A DNA stretch of 64,000 nucleotides from Trinickia violacea (lineage in GTDB: Bacteria > Pseudomonadota > Gammaproteobacteria > Burkholderiales > Burkholderiaceae), in assembly GCF_005280735.1 (NCBI RefSeq), contig NZ_CP040078.1:3224001-3288000 (forward strand). Reading direction: 5' to 3'. Made by a program: the position numbers and the translations under genes. Below, one piece after another: positions 36,071 through 44,019 of this stretch; position 1 is the first letter of the stretch; each line of letters opens with the position of its first letter. The notes beneath the pieces are model-generated. The model was not told where the DNA came from. It saw only the letters and a program-made list of their open reading frames with translations, and ran no database searches.

Positions 36071-36387
36071 TTGTTCACCAATCGACTCTTTCGTGAGCCA
36101 TTTGATCCTTACCGAGGCGGTGCGCGACAGCATATTGGTATTCGCCGATTCGAAGCGGCATAGCGACAATTGTTCAAAAAGAAGCACGCAATCGAGCCAC
36201 ATCGAGTTCCATTTGAATCGCCTGCATCCTACGGCGTCTGCGGATTCCCCCGGAGGAAGGGCCCCGTTCCTGAATCATGCCGGATTTCTTCAACTCTGAC
36301 TGGCCCGTAACTCCGGGTCAGCCTCAGTGCTGACTGGTACCCAGTACTTAAAACCTGATGCACTGCCAGCCTGAGAAAACAAACCCG

Positions 36388-37650
36388 TCAAGCGCTGCTG
36401 CTCTCGCATGCCAACGAACGTGCCATCTCTTCGAGCGGCGTGCTCCAGTCGCCCAGCCTGCGCTGCCTGAACAAGCGCATCGACGCATACCACGGCGTGA
36501 AGCGCTGGCAGTCATACCATCTGCTATCGCAGGCCTGTGAAAGCAACAGCCAGACAGGCCGCCCAAGAGCGCCTGCGAGATGCACCGGGCCAGTGTCGAT
36601 CGCAATCAGCAAATCGAGTTGCCGCAGGATATGCGCGGTATCGGAAAACGATTGGATGTGAGTGCCAAGATCGATTGCCTCGTGACGTTCCAGAAGCGCG
36701 TGTTCATCCGGAGAAAGTCCGTCCATTTGCAGCGAGAAGAAACGGCAGGCCCTGGACTGCAGCAAAACTTCCAGCTTGCTCAGCTCGACGGAGCGAAACG
36801 GTTCATGACGCACCCCAGTGCTGCTGCGCCAGATGACACCGACCCGAAAACGCCCGCTCCCCTGGTCGAGGCATGCCTGAACATGCGGCGGCAGTTCGTG
36901 ATTGGCCGGCGGTTCGATATAGGCGTCAGCCACGCTCGGAAAATATGGATTCCTCTGATATCTCGCGAAAAGGTTGAACGTCCACGTAATGTAGTCGCAC
37001 TCTCTCATAGCTGCGCTCGTGTCCTCGACGACACGAATGCAGTCGTCCGACTTCAGGACTCCGTGCAACGACCGCGCCGCGAGAAAATATACCGCATGCG
37101 CCCCCTCCTCCTTCATCGCTTGTAGATAACGCGCATACATGATCAAATCGCCAACGCCGCCTTCCATCACGATTGCCACCCGCTTGCCAGCCAGGGACTC
37201 GGACAGGCTAGGGACTTTGTCTTCAATCCATTTGATCTGATCTTCGGTCTGTCCGTGGTAAAGATAGCGCACCAGCGTCGAACATCCATCCTTGTCTCTC
37301 AGTGCCCGAAATAAACGATGTGCTTCATGGAACTTGCCCAGCGAATATTGGGAAATGGCCAACTCCGAGTTCGCGATGTAGACATCTGTATCCGAAGAGA
37401 GATCCGAAACCGCATCCTTGAGCAGCGGTTCGGCACGTTCGAACATACCCAAGAAATTCATGTCGATGCCCAATTGCGCACGCTGCATCGCGTTTTCGGC
37501 CCGATCGGCCCATCGCTCTAGCAGATGAATTGCCTCGTCAGCCTGCCCCGCAGCCCGCAACGCGCGAGACAGTTGTATCGCAGACTCATAGTTCATCGCG
37601 CGAAGATGTTCCGCGTAGGCGTTCGTTACGTTGTCAAGATTGTGTTGCAT
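36388..37650 (-). CDS. TPR-containing glycosyltransferase with GT9 (heptosyltransferase-like) C-terminus
   Basis: 420 residues from the ATG at 37650 (MQHNLDNVTNAYAEHL). Residues 1-130 are TPR-like helices (ESAIQLSRALRAAGQADEAI, LGKFHEAHRLFRALRD). From about 165 comes a GT-B fold: GKRVAIVMEGGVGDLIMYAR is the GT9 N-terminal loop, FRVGVIWRSSTGVRHEPFRS the start of the second Rossmann domain. The nucleotide-sugar site is FSDTAHILRQLDLLIAIDTG then PVHLAGALGRPVWLLL. It closes with FTPWYASMRLFRQ and GDW. TPR-linked GT9-like enzymes include transferases that act on proteins, so the Ser/Thr-rich adhesin is a candidate acceptor (inference). Intact, while three relics of the same family lie at 1, 203 and 62380. 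Confidence 0.85.
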   Translation of the reverse strand: MQHNLDNVTNAYAEHLRAMNYESAIQLSRALRAAGQADEAIHLLERWADRAENAMQRAQLGIDMNFLGMFERAEPLLKDAVSDLSSDTDVYIANSELAISQYSLGKFHEAHRLFRALRDKDGCSTLVRYLYHGQTEDQIKWIEDKVPSLSESLAGKRVAIVMEGGVGDLIMYARYLQAMKEEGAHAVYFLAARSLHGVLKSDDCIRVVEDTSAAMRECDYITWTFNLFARYQRNPYFPSVADAYIEPPANHELPPHVQACLDQGSGRFRVGVIWRSSTGVRHEPFRSVELSKLEVLLQSRACRFFSLQMDGLSPDEHALLERHEAIDLGTHIQSFSDTAHILRQLDLLIAIDTGPVHLAGALGRPVWLLLSQACDSRWYDCQRFTPWYASMRLFRQRRLGDWSTPLEEMARSLACESSSA

Positions 37651-37845
37651 GCATTTCGTCCGGTCATTCAGTTGACAACGTTTTCCCGGGCCCACATCGA
37701 TTGTGATCGTCGCATTCGATGCAACGCAAGGCGAGCCCGCCGGGATCCTTCCCGACGAACGACGTCCTGCAGGCAAGACGCTCGCCACGCCGACGTCTGC
37801 CGGTCAGAAACGCCGACATGCCTTGCATTTCCTCGAACCCTCCCC
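37651..37845. other. Intergenic gap within the glycosylation cluster
   Basis: 195 bases with no supported gene; it separates the TPR glycosyltransferase from the DUF2827 gene upstream, so the former may have its own promoter. Confidence 0.3.
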
Positions 37846-38994
37846 TCATGCAGGCGCGAGGCGGATGGGCCGGCGCATCAGGTCCTCCAGCAGCGCGCTG
37901 TAGGTCGCAACAAGCTGCGCGTTATCCGGCAAGTAGCGAGAAATCAGCGCGCGCTGGCGTTCGCGATACCAAGCCGCCTGTGCATCGTGCGTGGCCATGA
38001 CTTCGAGTACGCGGCGCGCCCCATCATGTACATCGTTATCGTGGTAGTAATACCCGAGATCGGAACAAAGCGACGCATTGTGCACAAGCGGATAGCCCTG
38101 CCAGCACGCCTCGAGATAGAGGTAGTTCAGCGGGTTTTCCAGCTGATGCGAGATCAAAATATCCGTGTGTTCCGCAAGAAATTGCGGCGTTTCGTGCCGG
38201 CCAAGAAACACCGCCTTATGCGCTCGTACGATATCCAATTGGTTCATCAGTGCGATGAAGTCGATACTATCCCGTGCAATCCGATCGGCATTCGTCACCT
38301 GAAGCAGCGCGATGTCATCCCGCCGTTCGCGGTACGCGAGCTCAGCGATCAGCGCCGGATACAGGCAGAACTTGGTGACATTGATATTGGGCTCGATTAC
38401 CGAAAGGCGTTTTGTGCCGCCCGGACCGCGGTTCGGCCGGTATTCGCCGCCGTTCTGCAGTTTCTGCGAGCGCGCCTTAAGTAGTTCTGGACTCCATACG
38501 AACGGTACAACCCGTCCCGTCTGGCGGCGCAAAACCTCGAAATACGACCGGCTTATATTTGCAACTTGCGGAATGATCCAGATGTCATCGTAGCCCTGGT
38601 TGACGAACAGATTGCCACCCCAGAGCGGTTTGTTGAACAGCACCCCCTCCATCGCATGGACATACTCGAACCCGCAGCAGTACGAGACCACTCTCACGCC
38701 GCGTTGCTTAAGATACGCCGTTTGAGCCTGATCGATCTGACCGCCAAGTTCGATCAGCACATCGACGGAATCCTTCGCTGCTTCGAAAGTAGTGGTCGGC
38801 CAGCGCTTGAGATCCCACGGCAGCGAAGAGGTAACCGGAACGACGGTCGTGTTGACGATGACGACATGCTCTACGCCCGAACAGTGCCGCAATGCCTCCA
38901 CCAGGAACACGGCATTCTGCTTGATGCCGTTATTCCAGAGTGTTTCCGCCGCGTCGTGCAGCCCGATCGTAATGCCGATGCGCAAGCCACTCAT
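37846..38994 (-). CDS. DUF2827 protein, putative glycosyltransferase, copy 1
   Basis: 382 residues from the ATG at 38994 (MSGLRIGITIGLHDAAETLW). It overlaps the stop of the DUF4019 gene as ATGA (38991-38994), so it is translationally coupled. DUF2827 proteins look like GT-B-fold transferases. Here the N-terminal domain has NNGIKQNAVFLVEALRHC, the middle IEPNINVTKFCLYPALIAEL, and the C-terminal site ISHQLENPLNYLYLEACWQG then YPLVHN, where glutamates would bind the nucleotide. The enzymatic activity has not been established to my knowledge. Three copies stand in a row here beside the giant adhesin. Intact. Confidence 0.8.
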   Translation of the reverse strand: MSGLRIGITIGLHDAAETLWNNGIKQNAVFLVEALRHCSGVEHVVIVNTTVVPVTSSLPWDLKRWPTTTFEAAKDSVDVLIELGGQIDQAQTAYLKQRGVRVVSYCCGFEYVHAMEGVLFNKPLWGGNLFVNQGYDDIWIIPQVANISRSYFEVLRRQTGRVVPFVWSPELLKARSQKLQNGGEYRPNRGPGGTKRLSVIEPNINVTKFCLYPALIAELAYRERRDDIALLQVTNADRIARDSIDFIALMNQLDIVRAHKAVFLGRHETPQFLAEHTDILISHQLENPLNYLYLEACWQGYPLVHNASLCSDLGYYYHDNDVHDGARRVLEVMATHDAQAAWYRERQRALISRYLPDNAQLVATYSALLEDLMRRPIRLAPA

Positions 38995-39470
38995 GGCTTG
39001 GGGACCTGTGCCGATTGCGCAGCCGAATCTTGTGACTTGCGTGGCACATAGCCGGTCAGATGCCACTTGCCGTCGTTCTCCAACCGGAAGCTCAACAGTT
39101 CGTAAACAGCCCCTCCCTGGACAAGTGCCGTGGTGAAGTTGACATTCGCATACAGACCAGCCGGAATGCCAGAAGCGTTTGCCGCGTAGCGAATTCGCGT
39201 CACGGACGCCCATCCGCGCGCCGCCACTGCGCCGAACGACTGCCGCGACGTTCTCGTGTCCAACACCCACTGATCTTTTGGAATCTTTGCCTTCACAAAA
39301 GGCGCCGTGTCGTCCCAGATTTCGCCGAAATGGCCTGCGTCGATCTGCTGAACAACGCCATCCGCGTCATGCAGCAGATCGTCGGCCGACGTACCCGGTT
39401 CAGCGAACGCAAGCGCCGTTGCGCATGCAAGCACGCTCGCGACAGTCAGTTTGGCAAACAAAAACTTCAA
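38991..39470 (-). CDS. DUF4019 exported protein
   Basis: 159 residues. The start is a TTG at 39470 (LKFLFAKLTVASVLACATAL), supported by AAGGAG seven bases upstream and by the signal peptide that begins there, cleaved after AFA. The mature domain is the DUF4019 pattern: VVQQIDAGHFGEIWDDTAPF, WVLDTRTSRQSFGAVAARGW, and a final DGKWHLTGYVPR. These are periplasmic proteins of unknown role. It is followed by and coupled to a DUF2827 gene (ATGA overlap), which ties an exported protein to a cytoplasmic putative transferase. Confidence 0.78.
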   Translation of the reverse strand: MKFLFAKLTVASVLACATALAFAEPGTSADDLLHDADGVVQQIDAGHFGEIWDDTAPFVKAKIPKDQWVLDTRTSRQSFGAVAARGWASVTRIRYAANASGIPAGLYANVNFTTALVQGGAVYELLSFRLENDGKWHLTGYVPRKSQDSAAQSAQVPKP

Positions 39471-39687
39471 GATAATCTCCTTGCTGGCAATTACTATGTG
39501 GACGCCGGCGCCTTCGGCGAGAGTTTTACATAGCGCCCGATCCCAGACATCCGTATAGACGGTCATGTGACCGAGAAGCGGCGTATTCACAAAAACCCAA
39601 CAACAAGACCCTCTTCAGCGCGGCGCGACACAGAAACCGCGCCAGAAACGAAAATGGCCTTATAGCAAGACATCCCGCCCCGTCGTC

Positions 39688-40842
39688 TCAAGCGGTCCGA
39701 TAGAGCGCATCAATCGCTTCGCTATAGAAGCGAACGTTGGACTCGTTCTCTGGATCAAGGCCGCGCAGAAATTTACTAGCCGTCGCGCGATAGGTGTCGA
39801 GGTTTTCGTCGTGCTCCTCAAATGCCCGCACAATCGCACGACCGCCCTCTTCGCAATCGAAATCGTGATAGCGGTAGCCACAATCGCCAATCAGATGGGA
39901 ATTGTGAATGAGCGGATATCCGCCATAAAGCGCTTCGTAGTAAACGTAGTTCTGCGCATTTTCCCAGTGATGGCAGACGATCACGTCAACGTCGGCGGCG
40001 ACCACCTGGCAAAACGGAAATCGCCCTTCGAACGAAGTCAGGCCATGCTTCACGATGTCGAGGCTGCACGCAAAGGCGTTGAAGCTCACATGATCCTTGA
40101 GATGAAACGTGTTGTACGCCCACACGTGCTCGAGAATATCTGGCCTCGCGCGGTGCGCGGCCTCACAACTCAGCATCGGCACGAAGCTCGTTTTCACCAT
40201 ACAGATGTTCGGCTCGAATATGCCCGCCCGCCAGCGCCGGCGGCCGGAACGATAACCGAACTCGCGGCCTTCTGGAAGTTTCGCCGCTTCTCGATCGAGC
40301 GCTAGTGGACTCCACAAATGCGGCACCACTTTCACTGGTGCGCGGAACGTGCTTCCGAAATACGGTACGCAGGTTGCCTCATATTCGGCCAGCGTCCATA
40401 CCTCATCATAGGGTGCCCCTGAAATCAGGAGACCGTGCGGCTTATCGAAGATCATCCTTTCGATATCGATCACATAGTCGTTGCCCACACGCATCGACAC
40501 GATCTTGCCACCGCGCTCCCGAAACGCGATCGCCCAATTCCGATCGAGCTGCGCGCTCATCTCGATCATGACATTGACTTCCGACATCGCCGTGTTCATA
40601 TCGATCAGCGGCACAGGCGAGTTCGCGAGGAAATTCTTCGCTTCGTCGGGGCCACCGTCCCCGCCGCCGACCACCAGATACGCCTGGGCGACGCGCGGCG
40701 AGCGCGCGAGCAGCATCACAAGAAACAGGCAGTTCTGGTAGATGCCGTTTTCCCAAAGCGATTGCTCGCCCTTGCGCACATAAATCGAAACGCCGATCCG
40801 CAGCCCAACAGCCGGTGCGCCCGAAGAAATTTGGACTGTCAT
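39688..40842 (-). CDS. DUF2827 protein, putative glycosyltransferase, copy 2
   Basis: 384 residues from the ATG at 40842 (MTVQISSGAPAVGLRIGVSI), which overlaps the stop of copy 3 as ATGA (40839-40842). Family landmarks: YVRKGEQSLWENGIYQNCLF, VNVMIEMSAQLD, AGIFEPNICMVKTSFVPML, and the C-terminal CHHWENAQNYVYYEALYGGY then PLIHNS. This copy keeps both the WEN and YYEA glutamates of the presumed nucleotide site. No signal peptide. It is probably cotranscribed with copy 3. Intact. Confidence 0.82.
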   Translation of the reverse strand: MTVQISSGAPAVGLRIGVSIYVRKGEQSLWENGIYQNCLFLVMLLARSPRVAQAYLVVGGGDGGPDEAKNFLANSPVPLIDMNTAMSEVNVMIEMSAQLDRNWAIAFRERGGKIVSMRVGNDYVIDIERMIFDKPHGLLISGAPYDEVWTLAEYEATCVPYFGSTFRAPVKVVPHLWSPLALDREAAKLPEGREFGYRSGRRRWRAGIFEPNICMVKTSFVPMLSCEAAHRARPDILEHVWAYNTFHLKDHVSFNAFACSLDIVKHGLTSFEGRFPFCQVVAADVDVIVCHHWENAQNYVYYEALYGGYPLIHNSHLIGDCGYRYHDFDCEEGGRAIVRAFEEHDENLDTYRATASKFLRGLDPENESNVRFYSEAIDALYRTA

Positions 40843-41990
40843 GCGCCGCCCTTCTTGACCGGAAATGGTGTGGCTTCGCAAAGATGACGCAGTCTGTCCG
40901 CGTACATCTCGAGATTGCGTCCGCTAAATGGATTGATATCGTCGAAAACTCTCTTCGAACGCTTCCGGTAATCGTCAATCCCGTCACTGTGCTCCGTCGC
41001 CGCGCGCAGTAATTGCCGCGCGCCTTCGAGTATGTCGAACCCCGGATAGTAATAACCGGCGTCACGCAGCCAGGGCGAGTTGTGGATCAGGGGATAGTCG
41101 CCGTAGAGCACGTCGAGATAACTGTAATTTTGGTCGTTGCCCCATTGGTGCGAAACGACCGCATTTGCATGCTGGACCATGAAACCCGCGATGTCGTGGC
41201 GGCCGTGAAAGGTCGCCTTATGCTGACGCACCAAGTCGAGCGAATTGGCGAAATGCAGCATCGTCATGTGATCTTTCATGTGCAGGGTGTTGAGCACATG
41301 GATGGCCTTCACGCTGCCGGAATTCTCGCGATAGGCCTCGTCGCAAATCAACATCGGGATGCTCGAAGCCTTGACCACCGAGATATTCGGCTCGAACACG
41401 GCAACGCGCAAGCCCTCGCCAACGTCATCGTCGCTGGCGCGATCACGATAGCCGTATTCGTAGCCGTGCGCGGTCAGTTCCTGGATGCGCTGCTCCAGGA
41501 ACTGCGGATGCCAGATGTACGGCACTTCGTATACGGGGCAACGGTGCAGCGTCCGCATCAGCGGAGCCAGCAATGCATCCTTGGGGAGCAACCAGACTTC
41601 ATCGCAACGGTCGGGCCGCGCAGCATGCGTGGGCTTGTTGAAGACCACCGGCTCGGCAAGGCCAACGTAAGGCTGTCCGCAGCAATAGAACACCACCTTT
41701 TTACCGCGTGCGCGCATCAGATCGAGCCATTGGATGTCGAGCGCCCCCCCCATCTCGACAACGACATCCACCTCGTCGGTCGCTTCCCGCAAGGTCATGA
41801 TTCGCAGGTTCAACGCATCCAGATCGACCGGTGCAGGCATCGCACGCTGGTCGCCCACATCGATCAGGACGACCGATCGCACGAACGGCAAGCGCCCGAA
41901 CACTTCGGCAAGAAAAATAACGTTCTGGCCAAGTCCGTTTTGCCAGATGTTCTGGCCATCATGCGTGACAACCGATATTCCGATTCGCAT
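40839..41990 (-). CDS. DUF2827 protein, putative glycosyltransferase, copy 3
   Basis: 383 residues from the ATG at 41990 (MRIGISVVTHDGQNIWQNGL). Landmarks: GQNVIFLAEVFGRLPF, VDVVVEMGGALDIQWLD, VAVFEPNISVVKASSIPMLI, and SHQWGNDQNYSYLDVLYGDY then PLIHNS. Relative to the other copies, WEN has become WGN and YEA/LEA has become LDV. Its presumed active site therefore differs, and it could use another donor or be regulatory. It is first in the minus-strand DUF2827 pair, with the second copy coupled by ATGA. Intact. Confidence 0.8.
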   Translation of the reverse strand: MRIGISVVTHDGQNIWQNGLGQNVIFLAEVFGRLPFVRSVVLIDVGDQRAMPAPVDLDALNLRIMTLREATDEVDVVVEMGGALDIQWLDLMRARGKKVVFYCCGQPYVGLAEPVVFNKPTHAARPDRCDEVWLLPKDALLAPLMRTLHRCPVYEVPYIWHPQFLEQRIQELTAHGYEYGYRDRASDDDVGEGLRVAVFEPNISVVKASSIPMLICDEAYRENSGSVKAIHVLNTLHMKDHMTMLHFANSLDLVRQHKATFHGRHDIAGFMVQHANAVVSHQWGNDQNYSYLDVLYGDYPLIHNSPWLRDAGYYYPGFDILEGARQLLRAATEHSDGIDDYRKRSKRVFDDINPFSGRNLEMYADRLRHLCEATPFPVKKGGA

Positions 41991-42105
41991 ATTCAACGTT
42001 CAATTAATGATGTGAAGCCGCGCATGCCGTACGCGCCGTCGGCGATTTGTCGGCCTATGACGTTATGAACCACAGTCGCCAGCCAATTTTCCACATAGGG
42101 CCGCC

Positions 42106-42778
42106 TTACCATGAATATCCGACTCCGACGTTGATCAGCATATGGAGGCCGCTCGCCGTCCTCACACCCATCTTGATGATCGTGCTGTCGCTAATTCTGG
42201 CACTGCCGCCAATCGCTAGCGCGGCAAAGCCGCCATAGTTGTCAACACTAGCTCCAATACTGAACTGAACGACTTGCCGGCCTCCACCTGCGGCAAGCCC
42301 ACGAGCGTGTCGGCCATCGCGACGCCTGAGTAGGTGCTTACCCCAAGAATGTTGACGCTTTGCTGCAATGTCTGCAATTGCGTCATGTTGACCGCGTCGC
42401 ATGAGGTCGCAAAGCTCGCGACCGTACTTTTGGTCATCCGCAAGAAAACGAAAGCGAATTGATAACGCGACCTTGTACTGATTGACACTTGGATCGGTGT
42501 GGCTCGGCGGGCATCGCAGATGCGGTCGAGGACACGATTAACTGCTCCCGCGAAATTCGGACACAACGCACCTAACGATAAGAGTGATGCTGGATATTGA
42601 TCGTTGTGCGGGAACGCGTTGTCATAAACCGTTCCACCGTCAGCAAATTCGTGAGACGGCGTTCCGGACTCAGCCCTGGCCGCGACTGATTCGGCTTACC
42701 TTTGCCAGATTGGTGCTTGCATGTACTAATCCATGAGCCAAGCGCCGTACTCCAGATCGCTCTGTATGACCGGTTCAA
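42106..42778 (-). pseudogene. Trimeric autotransporter relic 2 (ESPR plus membrane anchor, passenger deleted)
   Basis: At the 5' end a TTG at 42778 begins NRSYRAIWSTALGSWI, the extended signal peptide region of a type Vc autotransporter. At the 3' end the YadA anchor reads QTLQQSVNILGVSTYSGVAM and SIGASVDNYGGFAALAIGGS, then IKMGVRTASG and VGVGYSW at a stop (42106). The anchor is split by a frameshift around 42230. Everything between (head, stalk) has been deleted. It parallels the relic at 34345. Confidence 0.75.
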
Positions 42779-43296
42779 GGCACGTGTCTCCGCCAGGCTG
42801 CATGCCCATCTGCAATGATTCGTAAACCAGTCAGATCTTCCACTGTGTATCCGCCAGACAGCGAATCAGTTCGCACGCCCTAAATTGAGTAGGCGAAGTG
42901 TAGGGTCCTACGACTCCCGACATTCTGAACAATCGTGAACATCCACAGAAAAATGTTACGCCGGCGCACAGCGGGCGAAAAGTCGGACTATTAAAATGAT
43001 TGCCAGTCCGCCCTGCGCGTTAAGTGGGCCCCATCAGACGCAGGTCTCAAGCGTGACTTGATGATTGATCCAGGCGCCGCGAATTTATACAGAATCCGAA
43101 AATTCAAAAACGTTGACAAACCAACACACTTGAAAGCCCCATCATGAGCGCTATTACCAGCAGCCATGGCAACTGGTATCGGGGATCGGGTTCATCAATT
43201 CGATGCAAATATCAAAACGGACGGCGAAAGACTTACGCGATGCCCGCGTGATCGCTTCGACCACCCCATCAGACCGGCCGGACAAGTGAGATTCGT
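42779..43296. other. Intergenic region: old adhesin promoter and regulator promoter
   Basis: 42779-42940 aligns with 34619-34778 (shared former adhesin promoter). Further on, TCAAAAACGTTGACA (43103-43117) is a GTTGACA-type site about 180 nt upstream of the response regulator start. No gene is supported. Confidence 0.4.
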
Positions 43297-44019
43297 ATGG
43301 AAATCCTGTCATTAGAGGACGATCACGCGCAGGCAGAGCTGATCGTTACATCACTGCAGGCAGAAGGTCACAACGTATGGACGTTTAGCGAAGGCCGCCA
43401 GGTGATCCGCCACCTCGAAACTGCGACGGTAGATCTGCTAGTGCTTGATTGGCAGGTATCGGACATTTCCGGACTAGATGTGCTCGGCTGGGTTCGCGAG
43501 CGAATCGGGCGCGATTTGCCCGTGCTGTTCGTGACCAACAGGTCGCGTGAAGACGAGATCGTAACGGCGCTGAGCGCAGGTGCGGACGACTACATGATCA
43601 AGCCCGTACGCCGCCGGGAACTGATTGCCCGCGTCGAAGCGTTGCTGCGGCGGGCCTATCCGCCCGTCAACCGCAACGAGACGCGCATCGCCGCCGGAGC
43701 CTATGTCGTCGACCTGCTCAATCGCATTGTATTGCGCAACGGTGAGCCGATGGATCTCGCTCCGAAGGAATTCGAAATTGCGGCACTTCTCTTCCGCAAC
43801 CTCGGGCGCACGATGCCGCGCGAACAACTCGTCAAGATCATCTGGGGACGTGAGCTCGACAAGATTTCCCGAAGTCTGGATACCCATATCTATCGCCTGC
43901 GCTACAAACTAGGGATCGGGCCCGAGCATGGTTTGCGGCTACGCGCGGTCTATACGCACGGCTACCGGCTCGAGCGTGCAACCTACGACGAGGATGATCT
44001 GCGCCCCACGGAACATTGA
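43297..44019 (+). CDS. OmpR-family response regulator
   Basis: 240 residues. The receiver domain (1-115) has the acidic pair in MEILSLEDDHAQAE, the phosphoacceptor Asp in VDLLVLDWQVSD, the Thr in LFVTNRS and the Lys in DDYMIKPVRRRE. The winged-helix DNA-binding domain (about 130-230) has LAPKEFEIAALLFRNLGRTM, PREQLVKIIWG, and the recognition helix SRSLDTHIYRLRYKLGI. Its natural partner is the histidine kinase immediately downstream (44243), now destroyed. It may therefore be unregulated, or phosphorylated by another kinase. It is one of five copies or relics of this family in the window. Confidence 0.93.
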   Translation: MEILSLEDDHAQAELIVTSLQAEGHNVWTFSEGRQVIRHLETATVDLLVLDWQVSDISGLDVLGWVRERIGRDLPVLFVTNRSREDEIVTALSAGADDYMIKPVRRRELIARVEALLRRAYPPVNRNETRIAAGAYVVDLLNRIVLRNGEPMDLAPKEFEIAALLFRNLGRTMPREQLVKIIWGRELDKISRSLDTHIYRLRYKLGIGPEHGLRLRAVYTHGYRLERATYDEDDLRPTEH

